A stretch of 64,000 bases of DNA. It comes from Streptomyces melanogenes. Its GTDB lineage: Bacteria; Actinomycetota; Actinomycetes; Streptomycetales; Streptomycetaceae. Of the stretch, positions 1-8,600 are shown piece after piece (positions within the stretch are counted from its first letter, which is position 1; the number at the start of each line of letters is the position of its first letter). The position numbers and the translations under genes were made by a program. The DNA lies in contig NZ_BMTS01000009.1 in NCBI RefSeq assembly GCF_014649795.1, positions 245,226 to 309,225 on the forward strand. The letters run 5' to 3'. Under the pieces are notes generated by a model. That model was not told the DNA's origin, made no database searches, and worked only from the letters and a program-made list of their open reading frames with translations.

Positions 1-1
1 G

Positions 2-29
2 CGCCACCGCACTTTATGGCGCGGTGGCG
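2..29 (-). terminator. stem-loop after the roadblock gene
   Basis: A perfect 9-bp inverted repeat (2-10 with 21-29, 10-nt loop) lies 45 bases past the stop of the leftmost minus-strand gene. It could end the kinase-roadblock transcript, making the pair a stand-alone unit. There is no T-run, and sequence beyond base 1 is unseen. Confidence 0.5.
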
Positions 30-74
30 AGAAACGCACTGCCTGTCTGGTAGTTGAGAACGGAAGGTTCACAA

Positions 75-497
75 CTAATTAAGGAGACTGCCCTGGAGTT
101 CCGCGCGCAGATCCGGGGTGAGGACGGTGCCCGCGCGGTCGACAAGGAGAGCCATCTCATAGCCCACGAGACCGATGTCGGCCTCCGGGTGGGCGAGTAC
201 GGCCAGCGAGGAGCCGTCCGAGATGGACATGATGAAGAGGAAGCCGCGCTCCATCTCCACGACCGTCTGGTTGACGGCGCCGCCCTCGAAGATCCGGGAG
301 GCTCCCGCGGTCAGGGACGTCAGTCCGGAGGCAACAGCCGCCAGCTGATCGGCCCGGTCCCGGGGGAAGCCTTCGGACATCGCCAGCAGGAGTCCGTCGG
401 CGGAGACCACCACCGTGTGGGACACCCCGGGGGTGTTGTCCACGAAGTTGGTGATCAACCAGTTCAGATTCTGCGCCGCCTGGCTCATCGGGCTCAC
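75..497 (-). CDS. roadblock/LC7 domain protein (CvnB-like)
   Basis: A 140-residue roadblock/LC7-fold protein. In Streptomyces such proteins act beside a conservon GTPase, probably as a regulator of its nucleotide cycle. The motif LNWLITNFVDNTPGVSH near the N-terminus and the SADGLLLAMSEGF strand-helix segment are typical. It is about 90 percent identical by eye to the product of 5275-5697, so the two units are paralogues. It begins one base after the stop of the upstream kinase, so the two are translated together. A second in-frame ATG three codons in (MSQAAQNL) may be the real start, because the paralogue has the same two-ATG arrangement. No DUF742 or GTPase partner follows before the stem-loop at 2-29. 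It may therefore work with the GTPase encoded at 4193-4774. Confidence 0.92.
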   Translation of the reverse strand: MSPMSQAAQNLNWLITNFVDNTPGVSHTVVVSADGLLLAMSEGFPRDRADQLAAVASGLTSLTAGASRIFEGGAVNQTVVEMERGFLFIMSISDGSSLAVLAHPEADIGLVGYEMALLVDRAGTVLTPDLRAELQGSLLN

Positions 498-498
498 A

Positions 499-3400
499 CT
501 AACGCTCCTGGTTGTAGGTGTTACTTGTGTCCGACCCCGCGCTGCGGCCCTGCTGGACGCCCCGGCGCAGGTTGCTCAACCTGCCGCGGACGTCCTCGGG
601 AGCGCGGGAGACCTGTGGGCCGCCCTGCGGGGTCTGCTCGGCCGCGCCCTCGACCAGATTGGCCTTGGGCACCCGCCGGGGAAGCCCGGAGGGGGTGACC
701 CCGCCGGCCTTCGGCTCACGCAGCTTCTCGGCCCGCGTCCAGCGCTCGTCGTTGGTCGAACGCCAGTCGTCGGTGGGCTCGCCGGTGCCGGCGGCGGCGC
801 CGTTCGAGGCTCCGGTTCCGGTTCCGTTCACGGTTCCGCCAGCGGACCCGTTCACGGTCGCGGAGCCGGTGCCGTTGACGGGCTGCCGCTGCTCGGGCCG
901 CTGCGGTTCGGACTTCTGCTGCGGCTCCTGGGCGGCGGGCTGCCAGTTCTGCTGGCTGCTGCCGCGCCTCGGCAGACCGGCGCCGGTCAGCTGGTGGGAG
1001 GAGGCCGGGGTGGGGCCCGGACGGTCGAAGCCTACGCGCTCGCGGCCGCCCTCGGGAACGTCCGGAGCGGATTCCGCTTCCTTGTTCGCCTGCGGGTAGT
1101 CGGTCGCGTAGGAGTCCTGGTACGCGGCGTTCTGCTGCCACTCGCCCTGGTGGGACGGGTCGCCGTAACCGCCGTCGTACTGCGGGCCGTCGGCCGCGGG
1201 CGCCTGGTAGGCGGTCTCCGCGTAGCCCTGGTCCGGGTAGCCGTTCTGCTGCTGGCCCTGCTGCTGTCCGTAGGACTCCTGCGGGTACGCGTCCGGGTAG
1301 TCCTGCGCGTACTGCTGCTGCCCGTCGAACTGGTTGTCGTACGCGCCCTGCGGGGTGTTGTACGACTCGTCGAAGCCGCCCTCGTAGGACTGCTGCTGGC
1401 CGTACTGCTCGTCGTACGCGCCGCCCTGCTGCACACCGTCGACCTCGTCGCGGTAGAGCGGGCGGTCGCCGCCCTGCGCCTGGGCCTCCAGGGCCGCGCG
1501 GCGCTCCTCGCGCATCAGCGAGCGGTTGACCGGGTCGAGCTGGAGGGCCTCGCCCTGCTCGCCCGTCTCGTAGCGGGAGTCGTCGAAGCCGAGCTCGGCG
1601 GCGGTGCGCATGGCCGGGGCGGCCGGGGCCTCGAAGCCCTGCTGCTCGGGGATGATCTGCGAGACCGTGAAGTCGTCGCCGGGCAGCGGCTCGCCACCGC
1701 CACCGTGGGTGATCGCGTCCGGGAGCATGACCAGCGAGGTGGTGCCCGCCTGCTCGCCGGAGGGGCGCAGCTGGACGCGGATGCCGTGCCGGTCGGACAG
1801 CCGGCCGACCACGAACAGGCCCATGCGCTGCGAGACGGCGGCGTCCACGGTCGGCGGGTTCGCCAGCTTGTGGTTGATGTCCGCGAAGTCCTCGGCGGTG
1901 AGGCCGATGCCCTTGTCGTGGATCTCGATCATGACGCGACCGTCCGGGAGGCGGGTGGCCGTCACACGAACCTTGGTCTGCGGGGAGGAGAACGTCGTGG
2001 CGTTCTCCAGGAGCTCGGCGAGCAGGTGCACGAGGTCGGTCACGGCCTGGCCGTGGATCTCGCTCTCCGGCACCCCGGTCAGCTCGATGCGCTCGTACGA
2101 CTCCACCTCGGAGGAGGCCGCGCGCAGCACGTCGACCAGCGGGACCGGCTGGTTCCAGCGGCGGCCCGGCTCCTCGCCGGCGAGGACCAGGAGGTTCTCG
2201 CCGTTGCGGCGCATACGGGTCGCGAGGTGGTCCAGCTTGAAGAGGCTCTCCAGCTGGTCCGGGTCGGCCTCGTTGTTCTCCAGGTCGGTGATGAGGGTCA
2301 GCTGGCCCTCGATCAGGGACTGGTTGCGGCGCGACAGGTTGGTGAAGATCGCGTTGACGTTGCCCCGCAGCAGCGCCTGCTCGGCGGCGAGCCGGACGGC
2401 CTCGCGGTGGACCTGGTCGAAGGCGCGGGCGACTTCGCCGATCTCGTCCGTGGAGGTGATCGGGATGGGCTCGACGCGGGTGTCGACCCGGCCGGGCTCG
2501 GTGCGCGAGAGCTGGTCGACGAGCATCGGCAGTCGCGTTTCGGCCACCTCGAAGGCGGCGGAGCGCAGTCGGCGCATCGAGCGGCTCATCTGGCGGGCCA
2601 CCATGCCGGCCAGGATGAAGGCGGCGAGCAGCGAGACCACGACGATGGCGCCGTTGAGGTACGCGGAGGTCTTGGCGTCGTCGGCGATCTGGCCGGCCTC
2701 GGTCACGGCCTTGGTGACCAGGTCCTGCTCGATCTCGGTGTAGCCGTCGAACTTGGCGGTGGAGGCGGCCATCCAGGCGTCGGGCGTGATGCCCTGGGCC
2801 TTGAGCTGCTTGGCGCTCTGACCCTCGCCGATCGCGGCGGCCATGCTGTTGAACGGCGAGCCGTCGCGGGCCGGGGCGGCACCGATGCGCGGGCCGTCGT
2901 CGGCCTGCTGGCGCACCGCCGGAAGGTCCTTGGCGGCCTGGGCGGCCTTGGCCTCCATGACCTGCTTCAGATGGGCGCTGTCCGCGTCCGTACCACCGGC
3001 GTCGAACTCGCCGAGGGCGATGAACTCCAGGTAGTTGTACGAGTTGAACGCCTTGACCTGCATCTGGAAGGTCTTGGGGTCCTCGCTCGGGCGCATGATG
3101 AGGTGCAGACCGATGGACCGCTGGAGCGACTCCGCGGCCTTGGCGAGGTCGACCGCGTACACCATGCGGCCGTAGCTGGTGATGTTGCCGGTGCCCAGGC
3201 CGAGCTCGTTGGAGAACGTGCTCAGGTAGTGGGGGATGGCGGTGTAGCCCTCTTCGGTGAGGACCGGGTTCTTCGCCTCGACGCCCTTGGCGTAGGCGGT
3301 CTTGCGCAGCTGGTCGAGGTTCTTCTCGACCTCGCGGACCTTGGTCAGACGGCGCTGCAGGCTCGCCGTGTCCGGCATGCCCTTGACCTCGTCGTCGAAC

Positions 3401-3852
3401 TTGGCGCGGGCCGCGTCCGTGACGGCGTACGCCTTGGCGATGACCTCGTCGTCGCGCTTGTTCTGCAGCAGGGGGCGAGCGGTGAGGTCACGCTCGTTGA
3501 GCAGGGCCTGGCCGTACTCCGAGGCGGCGCGCACGATGTTCGCCGTCTTCTCGGCGTCACGGGCGTCGCGCCAGGTGGATATGGAGTTCTTGACCTCGAA
3601 GCCGCCCATGACGAGGCCGACGAGGACGGGGATGAGGAGGATGGCGTTCAGACGGGTGGCCACCCGCCAGTTGCGCGGCGAGAACTTGCTGCGGCTGCCG
3701 GAGTCGGGGCTCGCGAGCGGACCCGTGCCCTTGCCCGCGCCCTTGCCCCCGGAGGGGGTCGGCAGCTCGTCCGGCGTCGCCGCACTGCGCTGCGGCGGGG
3801 TGAAGTTGCCCCGCGCCTGCTGCGTCGCGGAGCTCGTCGTGCTTCGCCTCAC
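499..3852 (-). CDS. nitrate-sensor-type membrane histidine kinase (CvnA-like, orphan)
   Basis: A 1117-residue membrane sensor kinase. A proline/serine-rich cytoplasmic leader is followed by a transmembrane helix near residue 76, a long extracellular helical NIT-type domain, and a second helix near 407 leading into a HAMP-like linker. The kinase core has a candidate phosphoacceptor in LDHLATRMRRNG (about 542), an N-box LLAELLENAT (about 617), DKGIGLT (about 647) and QRMGLFVVGRL. The C-terminal third is low complexity, rich in Gln, Tyr and Gly. It ends in a conserved tail (GLPRRVPKANLV, then SRAPEDVRGRLSNLRRGVQQ) that recurs in the second kinase and may be a docking element. Conservon kinases act with a small GTPase rather than a classical response regulator. 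This gene has only a roadblock partner. Confidence 0.92.
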   Translation of the reverse strand: MRRSTTSSATQQARGNFTPPQRSAATPDELPTPSGGKGAGKGTGPLASPDSGSRSKFSPRNWRVATRLNAILLIPVLVGLVMGGFEVKNSISTWRDARDAEKTANIVRAASEYGQALLNERDLTARPLLQNKRDDEVIAKAYAVTDAARAKFDDEVKGMPDTASLQRRLTKVREVEKNLDQLRKTAYAKGVEAKNPVLTEEGYTAIPHYLSTFSNELGLGTGNITSYGRMVYAVDLAKAAESLQRSIGLHLIMRPSEDPKTFQMQVKAFNSYNYLEFIALGEFDAGGTDADSAHLKQVMEAKAAQAAKDLPAVRQQADDGPRIGAAPARDGSPFNSMAAAIGEGQSAKQLKAQGITPDAWMAASTAKFDGYTEIEQDLVTKAVTEAGQIADDAKTSAYLNGAIVVVSLLAAFILAGMVARQMSRSMRRLRSAAFEVAETRLPMLVDQLSRTEPGRVDTRVEPIPITSTDEIGEVARAFDQVHREAVRLAAEQALLRGNVNAIFTNLSRRNQSLIEGQLTLITDLENNEADPDQLESLFKLDHLATRMRRNGENLLVLAGEEPGRRWNQPVPLVDVLRAASSEVESYERIELTGVPESEIHGQAVTDLVHLLAELLENATTFSSPQTKVRVTATRLPDGRVMIEIHDKGIGLTAEDFADINHKLANPPTVDAAVSQRMGLFVVGRLSDRHGIRVQLRPSGEQAGTTSLVMLPDAITHGGGGEPLPGDDFTVSQIIPEQQGFEAPAAPAMRTAAELGFDDSRYETGEQGEALQLDPVNRSLMREERRAALEAQAQGGDRPLYRDEVDGVQQGGAYDEQYGQQQSYEGGFDESYNTPQGAYDNQFDGQQQYAQDYPDAYPQESYGQQQGQQQNGYPDQGYAETAYQAPAADGPQYDGGYGDPSHQGEWQQNAAYQDSYATDYPQANKEAESAPDVPEGGRERVGFDRPGPTPASSHQLTGAGLPRRGSSQQNWQPAAQEPQQKSEPQRPEQRQPVNGTGSATVNGSAGGTVNGTGTGASNGAAAGTGEPTDDWRSTNDERWTRAEKLREPKAGGVTPSGLPRRVPKANLVEGAAEQTPQGGPQVSRAPEDVRGRLSNLRRGVQQGRSAGSDTSNTYNQER

Positions 3853-3932
3853 TCGACCAACAACCTCTCGGCGCCGGCACCTCTCGTGGTGTGCCTTTAA
3901 ATGTTCTGAGCCGTACTACTCGGGAGTTCGTC

Positions 3933-3944
3933 GAATTCCAGCAC
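3933..3944 (-). promoter_or_regulatory. shared upstream motif GTGCTGGAATTC (copy 1)
   Basis: Read on the minus strand, this 12-mer lies 81 bases upstream of the orphan kinase start. The identical 12-mer lies upstream of the conservon kinase at 9521-9532. Conservation of non-coding sequence in front of two paralogous operons suggests a common regulator or promoter element. This is inference from the repeat alone. Confidence 0.4.
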
Positions 3945-4125
3945 GCCAGGGGGGTCCGTTCCAAACAGCTGGAATGAGGGGTTCCGAGTGGCACACGCCT
4001 CAGATAAAACGGGCATAAAGAGCGAGCCCCGTCAAAAGACGGGGCCGATGTGAGCGCAGTGACACCATGTGAACGCGGCGGGTGTCCGTGACGAGGGAAT
4101 TCTCTGTCGAAACGTTATGAACACA

Positions 4126-4159
4126 GGGGCGGATCGTGTCAAAGGACACAGTCCGCCCC
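4126..4159 (-). terminator. terminator of the conservon operon
   Basis: An 8-bp GC-rich stem, a two-base mismatch and a further 5-bp stem close on an AAAG loop, 34 bases beyond the stop of the GTPase gene. Its position fits an intrinsic terminator for the minus-strand operon. Confidence 0.65.
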
Positions 4160-4192
4160 CGTTCGTCTACGACAACTGCCGTATGGACCCGA

Positions 4193-4774
4193 CTACTTGA
4201 GTCGTGCCATCAGTGCGTGTTCCACCAGCGTGATCAGCGCGCTCTTCGCATCGCCGCGGTGGCGGGCGTCGGTGGTGATGATCGGGGTGTCGGGGCCGAT
4301 CTGGAGCGCCTCGCGGACCTCGTCCGGGGTGTACGGCTGGTGGCCGTCGAAGCCGTTCAGCGCGATGACGAACGGCAGCCCGCTGTTCTCGAAGTAGTCG
4401 ACCGCGGGGAAGCAGTCGGCCAGGCGGCGGGTGTCCACCAGGACCACGGCGCCGATCGCGCCGCGCACCAGGTCGTCCCACATGAACCAGAAGCGGTCCT
4501 GACCCGGCGTACCGAAGAGGTACAGGATCAGGTCCTGGTCCAGGGTGATGCGGCCGAAGTCCATGGCCACCGTGGTGGTGGTCTTGTCCCCGGTGTGGGT
4601 GAGGTCGTCGATGCCCGCCGACGCGGACGTCATCACGGCCTCGGTGCGCAGCGGGTTGATCTCCGAGACGGCGCCCACGAACGTGGTCTTGCCCACGCCG
4701 AAGCCGCCCGCCACCACGATCTTCGCGGAGGTGGTAGACCGTCCCGCTCCGCCGCTAGAGCTTGCGAAGTCCAC
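4193..4774 (-). CDS. cvnD1: conservon small GTPase CvnD
   Basis: A 193-residue Ras-like GTPase, the last component of the conservon. The P-loop GGFGVGKTTF lies near residue 25 and a G3-like element FGTPGQDRFWFMWDD near 90. The guanine-specificity motif is replaced by the family's NGFDGH (a G4-like NxxD). It would cycle between GTP and GDP states under the roadblock and DUF742 proteins and carry the kinase-derived signal. Its first 20 bases overlap the end of the DUF742 gene, which implies translational coupling. The symbol comes from my memory that S. coelicolor conservon 1 sits just upstream of gltX, as here. Confidence 0.9.
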   Translation of the reverse strand: MDFASSSGGAGRSTTSAKIVVAGGFGVGKTTFVGAVSEINPLRTEAVMTSASAGIDDLTHTGDKTTTTVAMDFGRITLDQDLILYLFGTPGQDRFWFMWDDLVRGAIGAVVLVDTRRLADCFPAVDYFENSGLPFVIALNGFDGHQPYTPDEVREALQIGPDTPIITTDARHRGDAKSALITLVEHALMARLK

Positions 4775-5162
4775 TGAGCACCCTTTCGAGCAGCGTCACA
4801 TCCGGCGTGCCGCCGGCCTCTCCATTGCCCGGCTGGTGGATGGCCACCATGCCGGCCTCCGCCAGGTCGGCGACAAGAATCCGGGCCACGCCGAGCGGCA
4901 TCTGCAGCAGCGCCGAGACCTCCGCCACCGACTTCACCTCGCGGCACAGGTGGCAGATCCGCTGGTGCTCCGGGAGCAGCGTGGCCAGGTGTGCCGGGTC
5001 CGCGGTCGTGCTGACCAGGGCCTCGATGGCGAGCTGGTAGCGCGGCCGGGTCCGGCCGCCCGTCATGGCGTACGGGCGGACCAGCGGCTGGTCGCCTTCA
5101 CTGTCGTAGTGCGCGTCGTGCAGAGCGCCGTACGAATCGTGTGAGGCGGGTGGCGGGGTCAT
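4755..5162 (-). CDS. cvnC1: conservon DUF742 protein CvnC
   Basis: A 135-residue DUF742 protein, third gene of the conservon. I chose the ATG giving MTPPPASHD because it yields the usual family length; the longer open frame runs back through the roadblock gene. The family core is visible: a RPYAMTGGRTRP segment, a winged-helix-like region with EHQRICHLC and VAEVSALLQMPLGVARILVADL, and the C-terminal ERVLSGLRKL. The family is thought to join membrane-proximal complexes of kinase, roadblock protein and GTPase. About 110 bases separate it from the roadblock gene, and it overlaps the GTPase gene by 20. Confidence 0.9.
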   Translation of the reverse strand: MTPPPASHDSYGALHDAHYDSEGDQPLVRPYAMTGGRTRPRYQLAIEALVSTTADPAHLATLLPEHQRICHLCREVKSVAEVSALLQMPLGVARILVADLAEAGMVAIHQPGNGEAGGTPDVTLLERVLSGLRKL

Positions 5163-5274
5163 GGATCCTCCGGGCGGGACAGCAGGGACAGCGAGTGTCT
5201 TCGAGCCGTCGGATGTGGCCGGTGGGGGGCGGGGTGCGGCCGGACGGTGGGTTCTGACTGAGGAGTGGGGTGCC

Positions 5275-5697
5275 TCAGTGGAGCAGGCTCCCCTGGAGCT
5301 CAGCTCGCAGATCCGGGGTGAGGACGGAGCCCGCGCGGTCGACCAGGAGGGCCATCTCGTAACCGACCAGGCCGATGTCGCACTCGGGGTGGGCGAGCAC
5401 GGCCAGCGAGGAGCCGTCGGAGACGGACATGAGGAAGAGGAAGCCGCGCTCCATCTCCACCACGGTCTGGGCGACGGTCCCGCCCTCGAAGATCCGGGAC
5501 GCACCCGCGGTCAGCGAGGTGAGACCGGACGCCACGGCCGCGAGCTGGTCGGCCCGGTCCCGCGGAAAACCTTCTGACATGGCAAGCAGGAGTCCGTCGG
5601 CAGAGACCACCACTGTGTGGGACACCCCGGGGGTGTTGTCCACGAAGTTGGTGATCAACCAGTTCAGATTCTGCGCCGCCTGGCTCATCTGACTCAA
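5275..5697 (-). CDS. cvnB1: roadblock/LC7 domain protein CvnB
   Basis: A 140-residue roadblock/LC7 protein, second gene of the conservon. It abuts the kinase stop directly (stop at 5698, start at 5697), so the two must be translated as a pair. It is nearly identical to the product of 75-497, differing at scattered positions such as EGGTVAQTVVE versus EGGAVNQTVVE. Such similarity points to a recent duplication or strong constraint. The two roadblock proteins might exchange between the two kinase systems. Confidence 0.93.
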   Translation of the reverse strand: MSQMSQAAQNLNWLITNFVDNTPGVSHTVVVSADGLLLAMSEGFPRDRADQLAAVASGLTSLTAGASRIFEGGTVAQTVVEMERGFLFLMSVSDGSSLAVLAHPECDIGLVGYEMALLVDRAGSVLTPDLRAELQGSLLH

Positions 5698-8600
5698 CTA
5701 TCGCTCCTGCTGGTGAGTGGGGTCCATCGAGAAACTGCCGGTCGACGGGCCGTTTCCGGCCTGCCGCCCCTGCTGGATACCCCGGCGGAGATTGGTCAGG
5801 CGGCCGCGCACGTCGTCGGGCGCACGCGAGACCTGGGGGCCTGCCTGGTTCTGCTGCTGCTGTGCGGTGCCCGCGACCAGATTGGCACGCGGGACCCGCT
5901 TGGGCAGACCGGAAGTGGTGACACCGCCGGCGGCGGGCTTGCGGGCCCGCTCGGCCTGGCGGACGAGTTCGTCGTTGGGCGAGGGGCGCCACGAGCCGTT
6001 GCCCGGTGCGGCGTTGCCGGCCGCGCCGTTGGCGTCGCGCTGGACGGGCGCCGGGCGGCGCTCGGCCGGCGGCTGCTGCGCCGCGGCCGGGGGCTGCGCC
6101 GGACGGATCCCCTGCTGGGGTCCGCCCTGGCCGCCCTGACCCTGGTTGCCCTGGCCCTGGACGCCCGGTGCGGGCTGTCCCGGCTGCTGGCCGTTCTGAC
6201 CGCCCTGCCCGTGGAACCAGTTGGTCTCCAGGGTGTCGTACAGCGGCGTACGGCCGTCACCGGCGTTCGGGGCCGGCGGCAGCGCCTCGGGCTGCGGCTG
6301 CTGCGGCAGGCTCCCGGCGGCCGGACGCGGCTGCTGGTTCTGCCGGGGCTGCGGCGCCTGGTACTGCGGCTGCTGCGGCTGCTGCGGGGCACGCGGCGCG
6401 TCGAACTCCGGCCGGGCGTACTGACCGGTGTTCTGGTCCGCGTCCTGGCCGGTCCGGCCGTACGCGCCGGGGCGCTCGAACTGGCCGTTCGCCTGCGGCG
6501 ACAGCGGCGCGGCGTTCTGGCCGCCCTGCGGCGCGCCGAAGACGTCCGGGCGCACGAACTGGCCGGTGGACGAGGGGTCCTGGCTGCCGGGCGGCGGCCC
6601 GTCGAAGTCCGGGCGGGCGAACTCGGCCGTGGAGCCGGGGCCCTGCCGGTCGTCGAGCTGCGGCCGGGGGTACTGCCCGGTGTGCTGCTCGACTTCCTCG
6701 TGGCCGCGCGGGCCGTCCTGGGAGGCCTGCTCGTTGCCCCAGCTCGCGGCCTGCGGGCGCTGCGGGGCGCCGCCGGGCAGCTCGGCGCGCGGGGCGCCGG
6801 GCGGCGGGGTCAGCGGGCGGTCGCCGCGGCGCGGGGCCGGGGGCTGCTGGGCCGGGGTGCCGGTGCCGAAGGCGCCGCCCTGGCCGAAGCCGCCCTGGTT
6901 CTGGCCGCCCTGCGGCGGCTGCTGGCCGCCGTTGCGCGGAGGCAGCGCGGCACGCGGACCGGCACCGCCGGCCACCGCGCCGCGCGGGGCGCCCGCGCCG
7001 AGCCGTCCGTTGCCACCGCTGCCGCCGGCCGGGCCGCTGCCGAGCGCACCGGCGAGACCGGCGCGGGCACCGGGGCCCGGGGTCACGCCGGGACGGCCGC
7101 CGCCGGGGCCCGCCGGGCCCTGGCCCTGGGGACCGCCGGGCTTGCCGGGGGCCTTCTTGCCGCCCTGGGCGACGTCGACGGGCAGCATGACGAGCGCCGT
7201 CGTACCGCCGGAGTCGGAGGGGCGCAGCTGGATGCGGATGCCGTGTCGCAGGGACAGGCGGCCGACCACGAACAGACCCATGCGGCGCGAGACCGAGACG
7301 TCCACGGTGGGCGGCGACGCGAGCCGCTCGTTGATCGCGGCGAGGTCCTCGGGGGAGAGGCCGATGCCGGTGTCGTGGATCTCGACCAGGACGCGGCCGT
7401 CGGGCAGCGCGTGACCGGTGACGCGGACCTTGGTCTGCGGCGAGGAGAACGAGGTGGCGTTCTCCAGCAGCTCGGCGAGCAGGTGCACGAGGTCGTTGAC
7501 CACGCGGCCGGCGACATCGGTGGCGGGCACGGCCGCCAGCTCGATGCGCTCGTACTGCTCCACCTCGGAGGCGGCGGCGCGGAGCACGTCGACCAGCGGG
7601 ACCGGGCGGGTCCAGCGGCGACCGGGCTCTTCACCGGCGAGGACGAGGAGGTTCTCGCCGTTCCGGCGCATACGGGTCGCGAGGTGGTCGAGCTTGAAGA
7701 GCGAGGAGAGCTGGTCCGGGTCGGCCTCGCGGGACTCCAGTTCGGAGATGAGCGAGAGCTGACGCTGGATGAGGCCCTGCGAGCGGCGCGAGAGGTTGGT
7801 GAACATCGCGTTGACGTTGCCTCGCAGCAGCGCCTGCTCGGCGGCGAGACGCACGGCCTCGCGGTGCACGTCGTCGAAGGCCGCGGCCACCTGGCCGATC
7901 TCGTCGCGCGAGTGCACGCCGACCGACTCCACGGACGTGTCGACGTCCTGCGGGTCGGACTCGGAGAGCTGCTTGACGAGCTCGGGCAGGCGGTCCTGGG
8001 CGACCCGGGTGGCGGTGTCCTGGAGGCGCCGCAGCGAGCGGATCATGGACCGGGCCACGACGAACGCGCCGACCAGCGAGACGCCGAGGACGATGAGGAT
8101 CAGGGCACCGTTGAGGATCGCGTCCCGCTGCGACTGGTCGCGCAGCTCGCGGGCCTTCTGCTCCATCTCGCCGAGCAGGGTCTGCTCGATCGTCTTCATC
8201 TGGTTGATCTTGTTGGAGTCCTGGTCGTACCAGTCGAGGTACGAGCGCTTGGTCTCCGTGGCGAGGCCGCCCTTGAGGACGCGCTGGGAGTACGCGTTGG
8301 CCGCGGTGATCTCCGAGTTGCCCTTGTCGAGCGGGGCCATCAGCTCTTCGGGGTTGCCGTGGTTGCTCTCGTAGACGATCGAGAACGACGACAGCTCCTG
8401 GCGCTCGCCGTCCGCCGCGGACTTGGCGTAGAGGCGGTCGGACTCGGCGAGCGTGCCGCTCTTGTCCTTGGTCGCGGGGAGCGCGGCGGCGATGATCGCG
8501 CGCTGGATGGAGGCGTACTCCTTGGCGGAGGAGAACGCGGCCAGCGCACGGGTGCGCTTGATCATCTCCGGGTTGGAGGTGGCCTGCGCCATGTCCTGGG

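Larger units (their letters stand above)
3853..4192. other. 340-base intergenic region between two signalling operons
   Basis: I see no gene here. It should hold the promoter of the orphan kinase pair (minus strand). It contains the shared GTGCTGGAATTC motif (minus strand, 3933-3944), a short hairpin (4026-4033 with 4038-4045, AAAA loop) and the conservon terminator at 4126-4159. Confidence 0.7.
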